The notes under the pieces were generated by a model. It made no database searches. It was not told where the DNA came from and saw nothing but the letters and a program-made list of their open reading frames with translations. This document shows positions 43,572 through 50,850 of a stretch of DNA of 64,000 bases, one piece after another. Source of the stretch: an uncultured Bacilli bacterium (lineage in GTDB: Bacteria; Bacillota_I; Bacilli_A; RF39; UBA660); the NCBI GenBank assembly GCA_934096735.1, contig CAKOMS010000003.1, forward strand, positions 11,925 through 75,924, written 5' to 3'. Numbering within the stretch: position 1 is the stretch's first letter; every line of letters begins with the position of its first letter. Made by a program: the position numbers and the translations under genes.

Positions 43572-44699
43572 ATGGATAATAAGTTAGGAAAGTTTTTATA
43601 TGATTTAAGAAAGAAAAAGGGATTAACTCAACAAGAACTTGCAGATAGATTACATATTAGTGATAAATCTATATCAAGATGGGAAAAAGGTGTAAATTTT
43701 CCAAGTGTGGAAATGTTACATACAATTAGTGAGCTCTTTGGAGTAAAATTTAACTATTTATTATCGCTTAGAGTGGAAGATAATGCACTTGATATAAATG
43801 ATACAAAAGAAATAATTAAAGAATTAAACGGTATAAATGGAAGAAAAATTAGAAGACTCAGATTATTTACAATTATAAGTTCAATATTAGTTGTGCTCTC
43901 AATCGGAGGTCTTCTTTTTACAAGAAGTTATAACAGATTTAAAGTTTATAGGGTTTATGCATCAAATGATTATTTTGCTTTTAATTATGGAATTTATGTA
44001 GAAACTAGAATTAAAGATATACTTTATTTAGGTAACTTGGATTTAGTTAATGTTGAAACTTCTAAAGATGCTGAAATTTATGCAGAACTTATTTTTAAAA
44101 AAAATGGAAAGGATCAAATAATACATAAGTTTTCAGCTATAAAAGATTTATATTTTAAATTATCAGATAGTTATATTAAAATTGATGATTTATCAGATCA
44201 TTTTAATAAAATATATATAAAGGTTATTGTAACTAATGATAAAGGTGAAAAGAAAGAGTATGAAGCTAAATTAAAATTTGTAAAAGACTTTTCAAATAAT
44301 AAAGTGTTTCCGGATGATAATAATGAATATTTAGATTACTCTGATATAACACTTACTACTGATGAGATTAAGAAAATTTTGGAGAAGAATGGTTTTAAGA
44401 AAATAGAAAATATTTATATGAAAACTATTGATGATTATAAAATATACTATTATTATGATTCAAATAAAATTGTTTTAAGATTCTTTAAAGATAATTTAGA
44501 TTATAAATATACATATTTTGTAAGTAGTAATGATGTTGAAGTTTTAATAACGAATAACGAAAATATTGAGATAGAAAATTACTTTTATGATTTAAATTCA
44601 AGAAGAGTTACGTGTATTACTGGTAATTGTAATTGTTATGATGAAGCATTAAAAGTATTAAATGAAAAAATATTATATTTATTAAAAGAAGAAAAATAG
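43572..44699 (+). CDS. Xre-family regulator with membrane helix and extracytoplasmic part
   Basis: A 375-residue protein from ATG 43572. Residues 5-65 are a classical helix-turn-helix (LYDLRKKKGLTQQELADRL, HISDKSISRWEKGVNFP). One membrane helix is near residues 100-120 (FTIISSILVVLSIGGLLFT). The outside part of about 250 residues is charged and Tyr/Asp/Lys-rich with no recognised sensor domain; two Cys pairs near the end (TCITGNCNCYD) could bind metal or form disulfides. It is probably a one-component membrane regulator. The ATG is preceded by a weak ribosome site. Confidence 0.75.
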   Translation: MDNKLGKFLYDLRKKKGLTQQELADRLHISDKSISRWEKGVNFPSVEMLHTISELFGVKFNYLLSLRVEDNALDINDTKEIIKELNGINGRKIRRLRLFTIISSILVVLSIGGLLFTRSYNRFKVYRVYASNDYFAFNYGIYVETRIKDILYLGNLDLVNVETSKDAEIYAELIFKKNGKDQIIHKFSAIKDLYFKLSDSYIKIDDLSDHFNKIYIKVIVTNDKGEKKEYEAKLKFVKDFSNNKVFPDDNNEYLDYSDITLTTDEIKKILEKNGFKKIENIYMKTIDDYKIYYYYDSNKIVLRFFKDNLDYKYTYFVSSNDVEVLITNNENIEIENYFYDLNSRRVTCITGNCNCYDEALKVLNEKILYLLKEEK

Positions 44700-44721
44700 T
44701 CCATATTTTTGGGCTTTTTTT
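44698..44721 (+). terminator. rho-independent terminator
   Basis: AGTCC (44698-44702) pairs with GGGCT (44711-44715), one G-U pair, then a T-run. Confidence 0.8.
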
Positions 44722-44815
44722 AATGTTCTCATTATGTGAGAATGATATTCTCGGTTTTCTAGGTTGCATATTTTCGACAAAAAACTTATTCTTAAGCCAG
44801 AAAGGAGATAAACAG

Positions 44816-45709
44816 TTGAAGTGTTACTTGAATATTTACCAAAAGTTGATCGCGTTCGCATCCTTACTGAGTGTAGCCTTAGTGCCTTCTTTGGTGAGTG
44901 CGATGACGAATCAGAACGGTGTCGTTGTTACTGATGAGGAGGTGAAAGAGTTTAGTAAAGTATATTCTCCTGAATATATATATACTATGACTCAAGATGA
45001 TTACGATAGAATTTCTCAATATGACTTTGATAATATAAGACAAGTTGAGAAATATGTAATGTCCACTTATAACAGTGCAACGGATACTACAACAGAAGTT
45101 TTAATATCAGAAGAAGATTATAACAATTTTGTTCCAATGGTTAGTATGAACGGTGAAGGTGAGAATGAATTAAATGGTGTTTATGATGATGCTACATTAA
45201 CAGAAACACAAGTTAAAAAACTTACCTTAAGTTATATGACTGTTGGAGGAAACTATGACAGTGTATCACTTACACTAGTTTGGAAGTATATTCCACAATA
45301 TCGTTCATTCGATGTAATTGGTGTAAGAGGTGAGGGATTTACATTTAGAAATGGATCTCAAACTGGAAGACAAATTTACAAGATTAAAAGCACAGGTGAA
45401 TTTGATTATGTAAGATATGCTTGGAATGGAACAAACATTAAAAAATTTAATGATGGATTTGGTATATCAATGAATATTGTAAATACTGATATATTACAAT
45501 TATCTATATCATTAGATTGTGATGTTGTACCTACTAAAGAATATCCAATGTTATTTGGTTCTTACCAACATGTACAACACAATATAACTTTAGCACAATC
45601 TCAAAATTATACTTTGGGTGGTGCCGGTTTAGGTGGAGTATTTGTATATCCATACAGTATAAGTCAATATTTTGATGGTATGGCTGGAGCATCAATAGTG
45701 TTCCGTTAA
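44816..45709 (+). CDS. secreted protein, unknown function, foreign base composition
   Basis: The start is TTG 44816, six bases after AAAGGAGAT; the in-frame ATG at 44723 overlaps a terminator and would spoil the signal peptide. It has 297 residues. The signal peptide is about MKCYLNIYQKLIAFASLLSV plus ALVPSLVSA, cleaved before MTNQNG. The mature protein is beta-rich with Tyr, Asp and Gly. There is no membrane anchor or sorting motif. The first 130 bases of the gene are noticeably richer in G and C than neighbouring genes, and codons such as CGC, GCG and CTG appear. This suggests recent transfer. I recognise no family. Confidence 0.65.
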   Translation: MKCYLNIYQKLIAFASLLSVALVPSLVSAMTNQNGVVVTDEEVKEFSKVYSPEYIYTMTQDDYDRISQYDFDNIRQVEKYVMSTYNSATDTTTEVLISEEDYNNFVPMVSMNGEGENELNGVYDDATLTETQVKKLTLSYMTVGGNYDSVSLTLVWKYIPQYRSFDVIGVRGEGFTFRNGSQTGRQIYKIKSTGEFDYVRYAWNGTNIKKFNDGFGISMNIVNTDILQLSISLDCDVVPTKEYPMLFGSYQHVQHNITLAQSQNYTLGGAGLGGVFVYPYSISQYFDGMAGASIVFR

Positions 45710-45717
45710 AAAAAAGG

Positions 45718-45747
45718 TTTAAATTATATAGCAAGGTATAATTTAAA
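45718..45747 (+). terminator. AT-only hairpin after secreted-protein gene
   Basis: TTTAAATTATA (45718-45728) and TATAATTTAAA (45737-45747) are perfect inverted repeats. No T-run follows, so it may be a processing or weak termination signal. Confidence 0.4.
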
Positions 45748-45751
45748 TATA

Positions 45752-46011
45752 ATTATGTCATCTATTTGGGATTCCTTGGGGTAGGTGGCATAATCAAAAT
45801 AATAGTCGACAAATACAAGGAGGTGTCGTGTCTGACGACATTCTAGACAAACTAAGGCTTATGTGCCAGGAAACTGGCACGTATTTTGTGTTTTTGGGTA
45901 AAATTCAACTGTTTAAAAAAATTATAAGCACAAAAATTGTAAAAAAACATGAGTTATCGATTAATTTTACACTTCAAATCTTAAAAAGTGGTCGATAACT
46001 TGCTTTTTTTT
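45752..46011 (+). ncRNA. hairpin-rich non-coding stretch, candidate structured RNA
   Basis: The 700-base gap from 45710 to 46409 has no convincing intact gene. In its first part four stems lie in a row: ATTATGTCA/TGGCATAAT (45752-45794, one G-U), TGTCG/CGACA (45824-45840), GTGCCAG-GAAA-CTGGCAC (45863-45880, a perfect 7-bp stem with a GNRA loop), and the terminator at 45953-46011. Local GC is higher than usual. I could not match it to tmRNA, SRP RNA, RNase P, 6S RNA, a T-box or a known riboswitch. The strand is inferred from the terminator T-run. Confidence 0.4.
45953..46011 (+). terminator. rho-independent terminator of structured stretch
   Basis: GTTATCGA (45953-45960) pairs with TCGATAAC (45992-45999), inner arms CACTT (45970-45974) and AAGTG (45986-45990), then TTGC and a long T-run. 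Confidence 0.7.
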
Positions 46012-46046
46012 GAGAAAATACTTTATTTTCATATTTGAAAGGTAGA

Positions 46047-46297
46047 AATTATAGCTTAAGTGTAGGGAAAATTGATAATTTAGAATGTGATTTTATTGCA
46101 AGACGTGGAATAGATGAATATTTTTATATACTGATGATAAAAAAACTGAAGAAAGAGAATATAAACCTTTTTATGAAATTAAGGAATTATATCCAAGATA
46201 TTTATTTATTTTAGATTTAATACTTCAAAAAAATATAAATGGAATAAATAATGTTAATATAGTTGACTTTATTTATAATAAAGAAGATTTAAAATAA
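46047..46297 (+). pseudogene. C-terminal remnant of DUF4143-type ATPase gene
   Basis: Conceptual translation gives NYSLSVGKIDNLECDFIARR, then, after a frame change and apparent small deletion near 46125, TDDKKTEEREYKPFYEIK, YPRYLFILDLILQ and INNVNIVDFIYN, ending at TAA 46295-46297. This is the nuclease-like C-terminal end of AAA ATPases with a DUF4143 domain (a bacterial family related to archaeal ATPases). The N-terminal ATPase part is missing, there is no start or ribosome site, and the frame is broken, so the gene is dead. Confidence 0.65.
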
Positions 46298-46313
46298 TTT
46301 AAAGTTTATGGAA

Positions 46314-46360
46314 AATATAGGGTATGTAAAGAATTATTACATACTCTATATTATTTTTTT
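46314..46360 (+). terminator. strong hairpin terminator before spoIVA
   Basis: ATATAG plus GTATGTAA (46315-46329) pair with TTACATAC plus CTATAT (46337-46351), with one G-U pair, then a T-run. Confidence 0.8.
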
Positions 46361-46388
46361 GCATATTATTTTTAATTTATCATAGCAT
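46361..46388 (+). promoter_or_regulatory. candidate SigE-type promoter of spoIVA
   Basis: GCATATT (46361-46367), a 13-bp spacer and CATAGCAT (46381-46388) resemble the mother-cell SigE boxes (GCATATT / CATACAHT). spoIVA is SigE-controlled in Bacillus. The ATG is 21 bp after the -10 box. Confidence 0.5.
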
Positions 46389-46409
46389 TAAGTAGAAAAA
46401 GGTGAGTGT

Positions 46410-47888
46410 ATGGAAAATGAAAAAATAATATCTTCTATCGCCAAAAGGGGTAATGGTGAAATATATTTAGGTGTTGTTGGTGCCGTTCGTACTGGTAAAT
46501 CAACATTTATTAAAAGAGTAATTGAGAATTTAGTTGTACCAAATATTACTGATTCTTTTGATAAGAAAAAATGCTTAGATGAAATTCCCCAAAGTGCAGA
46601 AGGTAAAACTATTATGACAACTGAACCTAAATTTGTTCCTTCGAATGGTGCTACTATTAAGGTAGATTCTTTTGAAACAAATATTAAACTTGTTGATTGT
46701 GTTGGTTATGTAATACCAGGAGCAAATGGTTATGAAGATGAAGATGGAAATCCTAGAATGGTTAAAACACCTTGGTTTCCAGATTCTATTCCTTTTGTAG
46801 AAGCTGCTGAAATTGGTACCGAAAAAGTAATTAAGGATCATTCTACAATAGGTATTTTAGTTACTACCGATGGTTCTTTTGGAGAAATTAAACGAGAAAA
46901 TTATGTTGAAGCAGAAGAAAAGATAGTTAGTGAACTTAAAGAGATTGGTAAGCCATTTATTGTTATTTTAAATAGTTTACATCCTACTAATACTGAGACT
47001 GCTGAACTTAGTAGAGAACTTGAAAGTAATTATGATGTACCTGTAATGCCTATTAATGTTGAAGGCATGAATGAAAAAGAAATTATGAGTATTTTAAAGT
47101 CTGCTTTATATGAATTTCCTATTTTAGATATTGAAGTTAATATGCCAGAATGGATACATGTTCTTCCTAATAATCATGAAATTAAAATGCATTATTTAGA
47201 AAAGATAAGAGAAAGTGTTGTTAGTGTTAGTAAAGTTAAGGATGTAGATTATATAATTGGTCATTTTGAAAATAGTGAATATATTAGTAAAGCATATATT
47301 AGTAATTTAGATACTGCGAGTGGTGTTGTTACAATTAATTTAGAGAGTCCAAATGAATTATATAATGAAGTACTTAAAAATATTATGGGTAGTAGTACTA
47401 CTACTAAGGCAGGCCTTTTAAAGATATTTTCAACTTATAAAGAAAATAAAGAAGAGACTGAATGTATTAAATCAGCTTTAAGACAAGCACAAACTACAGG
47501 TTATGGTATTGTTTATCCAACACTAAAAGATATGAAACTTGAAACTCCAGAGATTATTAAACAAGGTAATAGATATGGAGTTAAATTAAAAGCTCTTGCT
47601 AGTAGTATACATTTAATGAAAGTTGATGTTGAAAGTACCTTTGAACCTATAATTGGTAGTGAACTACAAAGTAAAGAATTAATTAATTATTTAATGAAAG
47701 ATTATGAAACTGATCCAAGTAGTATTTGGAAAAGTGAAATATTTGGAAGAAGCTTAGAAGTTATTGTTCAAGAGGGTATTCAAGCTAAACTTAATATGAT
47801 GCCTGATAATACAAGATTTAAGTTATCTAATACTGTAACTAAGATAGTAAATAAGGGAAGTAATAACTTAATTGCTATAGTTATATAG
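46410..47888 (+). CDS. spoIVA: stage IV sporulation protein A
   Basis: The ATPase that polymerises around the forespore as the basement layer of the spore coat. It has 492 residues, the same as the Bacillus protein. Walker A is GVVGAVRTGKSTFIKRV (near residues 22-38). KTIMTTEPKFVPSNG, VRLVDCVGY-type KLVDCVGYVIPGA and GILVTTDGSFGEI are SpoIVA hallmarks. The C-terminal region ends FKLSNTVTKIVNKGSNNLIAIVI, matching the membrane- and SpoVM-binding end. AAAAGGTGAG precedes the ATG. hup follows, as hbs follows spoIVA in Bacillus. Confidence 0.98.
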   Translation: MENEKIISSIAKRGNGEIYLGVVGAVRTGKSTFIKRVIENLVVPNITDSFDKKKCLDEIPQSAEGKTIMTTEPKFVPSNGATIKVDSFETNIKLVDCVGYVIPGANGYEDEDGNPRMVKTPWFPDSIPFVEAAEIGTEKVIKDHSTIGILVTTDGSFGEIKRENYVEAEEKIVSELKEIGKPFIVILNSLHPTNTETAELSRELESNYDVPVMPINVEGMNEKEIMSILKSALYEFPILDIEVNMPEWIHVLPNNHEIKMHYLEKIRESVVSVSKVKDVDYIIGHFENSEYISKAYISNLDTASGVVTINLESPNELYNEVLKNIMGSSTTTKAGLLKIFSTYKENKEETECIKSALRQAQTTGYGIVYPTLKDMKLETPEIIKQGNRYGVKLKALASSIHLMKVDVESTFEPIIGSELQSKELINYLMKDYETDPSSIWKSEIFGRSLEVIVQEGIQAKLNMMPDNTRFKLSNTVTKIVNKGSNNLIAIVI

Positions 47889-47910
47889 TAAATTATTTGT
47901 AAAATATTAA

Positions 47911-47939
47911 AAAAATAGGAGATATTTCCTATTTTTTTG
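47911..47939 (+). terminator. rho-independent terminator after spoIVA
   Basis: AAAATAGGA pairs with TCCTATTTT around GATAT, followed by a T-run. Confidence 0.85.
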
Positions 47940-48043
47940 TGTTTTTTATTGATTTTATCTAGGTTTTTTGTTAATCTTAATATGTAAGAACAATAGGTCT
48001 TACCTTAGATATTGTTAATTTTTAAAATGAGGAGGTAGAGAAC

Positions 48044-48316
48044 ATGTCTAAAACTGAAATAGTAGAATTTATTGCAGCTAAAACTGGTTTAACTAAAGCT
48101 GATGCTGCTCGTGCATTAGATGCTACATTAGAAGGTATCACTAATGGACTTAAAAAAGAAGGAAAAGTAACTTTTGTTGGATTTGGTACTTTTAGTGCTA
48201 AAAAAAGAGCTGCTAGAGAAGGAATTAATCCTTTAACAAAAGAACCTTTAAAAATTGCTGCTAAAACAGTTGCTTCATTTAAAGCTGGAAGTAAATTAAA
48301 AGACGCTTTAAATTAA
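48044..48316 (+). CDS. hup: HU-type DNA-binding protein
   Basis: The histone-like nucleoid protein, 90 residues. MSKTEIVEFIAAKTGLTKADAARALDA forms the dimerisation helices, VTFVGFGTFSAKKRAAREG the core strand and arm start, INPLTKEPLKI the DNA-binding arm with its conserved Pro, and VASFKAGSKLKDALN the end. AGGAGGT precedes the ATG. Confidence 0.98.
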   Translation: MSKTEIVEFIAAKTGLTKADAARALDATLEGITNGLKKEGKVTFVGFGTFSAKKRAAREGINPLTKEPLKIAAKTVASFKAGSKLKDALN

Positions 48317-48330
48317 TTATTTAATTAAAA

Positions 48331-48362
48331 AAATTGGTACTTTATAGTACTGATTTTTTTAT
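48331..48362 (+). terminator. rho-independent terminator after hup
   Basis: GTACT (48337-48341) pairs with AGTAC (48346-48350), extended by flanking pairs, with a T-run. Confidence 0.8.
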
Positions 48363-48393
48363 TTGTAAAAAATAGATATTGGTTATTCAAGAC

Positions 48394-48422
48394 TTGAATA
48401 ATAAAAAATTTTATAGTATTCT
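48394..48422 (+). promoter_or_regulatory. promoter of phase-variable gene, copy 2
   Basis: TTGAAT (48394-48399), a 17-bp spacer ending TTTATAG, TATTCT (48417-48422). A leader hairpin AAGTAA/TTACTT (about 48445-48470) precedes the ribosome site. Confidence 0.65.
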
Positions 48423-48482
48423 ATTTATAGAAAGATAGAAAATAAGTAAAAAGGAAAACTTACTTACCTGGAGGTTGATAAA

Positions 48483-50003
48483 ATGAAAAAAATAGACTTC
48501 CGGGGGGGGGTTGTGAAACTCCTTCTTGGAATAGAATTAATAACTTTATTTTTAGGGATTAAGAGTTTTGGTAATAAAAACAACACATTAGATGATATTA
48601 AATTGTTAGATAATAAATCTAATAATCTTTTTGCAATTATGGTAAAAGACTCTAGTGGTAATTATAATGAATCAAGTACATTTCCAGAAGGAATGTATGT
48701 ACTAAATGAAACAATGTCATCATGCATAGATAATAATGGTAACAAAATAGATAATGTACTTAGTTATAGTGATGGAGTAGTATCAGCAAGAACAAATAAG
48801 ACAGTATATTGTTATTTATATTTTGATAAAGATAATACTGTATATGCAAAAGTATTAGATGATTTTTCTAATAATAATGGAGTACAAAAAACAACAGATG
48901 AAAATGGAAAATATGTATATTACTATACAGGTAATGTAACAAATAACAATTTAGTATTAAATAATTATTGTTGGAAGATGGTAAGAACAACCGAAACAGA
49001 CGGAGTAAAACTTTTGTATAATGGACTTTATTCAGATAGTACAAAGTGTAACAACACAGGAGCAAGTGTATATATAGATTCAAATAAAACTGCATTCAAT
49101 ACAAATTATAATTCACCAGCCTATGTTGGATACATGTATGGAACAGTGTATGCATGGAATAGTAAAAATGTACGCAATTTCGAAACATATTATTATGGAA
49201 GTGATGTAACATGGGATGGAACAACATATACTTTAAGTGAAGCAGAAAGCGGAGCAATAGCAGATATGTCTAGTAAATTAAATACGAAACATTATACCTG
49301 TTTAAGTACAAGTTCATCATGTTCGACAGTTTATTATATATATTCTAGAGCTTCAAATGGTTCAGTATTTTACATGACATTAACAAATGGCAAAAAGATA
49401 GAAGATGCCTTAGATGAAATGTTAAATTACAATACAACAAATAGTAATATAAAGACAGTAATAGATAATTGGTATAGTACAAATATGACAAATGCAATAA
49501 ATTATTTAGAGAATGCAATATATTGCAATAATAGAAATATATATGATTTAGGAGGATGGAATCCAAGTGGAGGAATTGTATCAGGATCAGCAAGTTATTT
49601 ACGTTTTAATGATTATTTTTCTAGTAAAGCAAGATTAACATGTCAAGATAAAGAAGATCAATTTACATTAAAAGTAGATTCTGGAGGAACATTAGGATAT
49701 GGAAATAATGCCTTAGATTATCCAATAGGATTATTAACAGGTAAAGAAGCAAATCTAGCCATTGGTGATTCAAGCACTAATTATTTAAATGATAATAATG
49801 ATGATTCTTATTGGTTGCTGTCCCCTTACCACTTCATCGGCGACATTGGTTATATTCGTAGCGTGCACTATGGGAGTTTGGACACCAACAATGTGTTAGG
49901 CACTTACGGGGTCCGTCCAGCTGTATCACTTTTCACAAAAGTTAAGCTGAGCGGAGAAGGAAATGGTACTGTTGAGTCACCATATATTTTAGCTCCGTTA
50001 TAG
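48483..50003 (+). CDS. phase-variable, DGR-type variable surface protein, copy 2 (ON, G9)
   Basis: ATG 48483 follows GGAGGTTGAT. Nine Gs (48502-48510) put the start in frame with the whole gene, giving MKKIDFRGGVVKLLLGIELI and a 506-residue product. The hydrophobic N-terminal segment (about residues 11-26) may anchor it; there is no sorting signal. The conserved body has VYCYLYFDKDN, NYCWKMVRTTETDGVKLLYNG, AYVGYMYGTVY, ETYYYGSDVTWDGTTYTL, IKTVIDNWYSTNMTN and NNALDYPIGLLT. The C-terminal domain from residue 443 holds the variable block (SPYHFIGDIGYIRSVHYGSL) and ends GVRPAVSL...SPYILAPL. Codon use is AT-rich except in that block. The role is probably adhesion or immune-exposed surface binding (inference). 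It sits between hup and the rsmC-like gene. Confidence 0.85.
   Translation: MKKIDFRGGVVKLLLGIELITLFLGIKSFGNKNNTLDDIKLLDNKSNNLFAIMVKDSSGNYNESSTFPEGMYVLNETMSSCIDNNGNKIDNVLSYSDGVVSARTNKTVYCYLYFDKDNTVYAKVLDDFSNNNGVQKTTDENGKYVYYYTGNVTNNNLVLNNYCWKMVRTTETDGVKLLYNGLYSDSTKCNNTGASVYIDSNKTAFNTNYNSPAYVGYMYGTVYAWNSKNVRNFETYYYGSDVTWDGTTYTLSEAESGAIADMSSKLNTKHYTCLSTSSSCSTVYYIYSRASNGSVFYMTLTNGKKIEDALDEMLNYNTTNSNIKTVIDNWYSTNMTNAINYLENAIYCNNRNIYDLGGWNPSGGIVSGSASYLRFNDYFSSKARLTCQDKEDQFTLKVDSGGTLGYGNNALDYPIGLLTGKEANLAIGDSSTNYLNDNNDDSYWLLSPYHFIGDIGYIRSVHYGSLDTNNVLGTYGVRPAVSLFTKVKLSGEGNGTVESPYILAPL
48502..48510 (+). repeat. poly-G tract (G9) in copy 2
   Basis: Nine Gs after CTTCC, eight codons from the ATG. This is the in-frame length. 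Confidence 0.95.
49809..49934 (+). other. candidate DGR variable region, copy 2
   Basis: Begins TATTGGTTGCTGTCCCC like copy 1, then CAC TTC ATC GGC GAC at positions where the other copies have different NNC/NNT codons; GTG, GGG AGT TTG are fixed. The end (GGGGTCCGTCCAGCTG) differs from the identical GC-rich end of copies 1 and 3, so this copy may be older or use another template. Confidence 0.75.
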
Positions 50004-50054
50004 TAATTATTCTTGTCAACGAAGACATAAAAATAGAAAAAGTTCTCCCGAATT
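50004..50054 (+). other. conserved non-coding tail after copy 2
   Basis: The same segment as after copies 1 and 3, starting 9 bases past the stop. It ends in AGTTC-TCCC-GAATT, a small hairpin with one G-U pair. Confidence 0.65.
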
Positions 50055-50057
50055 AAG

Positions 50058-50080
50058 AAAGGCCTTTATAGGCTTTTTTT
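50058..50080 (+). terminator. rho-independent terminator after copy 2
   Basis: GCCT (50062-50065), loop TTAT, AGGC (50070-50073), extended by A-T pairs, then a T-run. Confidence 0.8.
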
Positions 50081-50144
50081 AGTGCTTTTAAAGTTATAAA
50101 AAAATTCTTGTTTAGATAAATTATTTATGTTATACTAATTTTAT

Positions 50145-50762
50145 ATGGAGAAATGGGGTCTTTTATTGGAACACTATTTTACGAATAATGAAAACTTGAA
50201 AAGTGAACTTAGAGATATTAAATTTTCTTTTTGTGATTATAATTTTTTATTTAAAAGTGATAATGGTGTTTTTTCTAAAAATAAAATTGATTATGCCAGT
50301 ATGTTTTTGGTTGAAACCTGTTTAAAAAATATAACTAATACTGAAAATATAAATAGTATACTTGATGTTGGCTGTGGGTATGGTTTTATTGGTATAACCC
50401 TAAGTAAAGTATTAGATAAACATGTAGATATGGTAGATATAAATAAAAGAGCAGTACATTTATGTGATATGAATATTTCAATTAATAAAGTAGATGCTAA
50501 AGTTTTTTTGAGTAACATTTATGAAAGTGTTACTAATAAGTATGATTTAATTATTACTAATCCTCCTATTAGGGCTGGGAAAGAAATATTATATGAATTT
50601 CTTAAAGGTGGTATTAGTAGATTAAATAAAAATGGTAATTTATACTTTGTTATTTCTAAAGATCAGGGTGCTAAAAGTGTTAAATCTGAATTTGAAAAAA
50701 TATGTGAAGTAGAGGTTATTGATAAAAGTAAAGGTTTTTGGGCATTTTTAGTTAGAAATTAG
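50145..50762 (+). CDS. RsmC-like (YbxB-type) 16S rRNA guanine N2-methyltransferase
   Basis: A SAM-dependent methyltransferase of the small-methyltransferase family, 205 residues. The N-terminal part (LLEHYFTNNENLKSELRDIKFSF and FSKNKIDYASMFLVE) matches YbxB. The SAM motif is ILDVGCGYGFIGITLSKVL (near residue 70), and the catalytic motif IITNPPIRAGKE (near 135) is the NPP-(F/I) motif for N2 of guanine. The place just before rpoB is the same as ybxB in Bacillus. The start at ATG 50145 has only a weak ribosome site. Confidence 0.88.
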   Translation: MEKWGLLLEHYFTNNENLKSELRDIKFSFCDYNFLFKSDNGVFSKNKIDYASMFLVETCLKNITNTENINSILDVGCGYGFIGITLSKVLDKHVDMVDINKRAVHLCDMNISINKVDAKVFLSNIYESVTNKYDLIITNPPIRAGKEILYEFLKGGISRLNKNGNLYFVISKDQGAKSVKSEFEKICEVEVIDKSKGFWAFLVRN

Positions 50763-50850
50763 TTGACTTATACTAGAAATACTGGTAAAATCTTAAATTG
50801 GTGACGTATTTGTTTTTTCAAAATTTAAATCTAGGTATAGGGGTGATATC

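Noticed and set aside
44723..44815. ATG 44723 as start of the secreted protein
   Set aside because: It lies at the end of the preceding terminator, lacks a ribosome site, and would put about 30 residues before the signal peptide. TTG 44816 has AAAGGAGAT at good distance.
45828..45998. A 56-codon frame from GTG 45828 with AAGGAGG upstream
   Set aside because: The spacing to the GTG is only about 4 bases, the product has no recognisable features, and the frame runs through the perfect GNRA hairpin and into the terminator. Structured RNA is the simpler reading.
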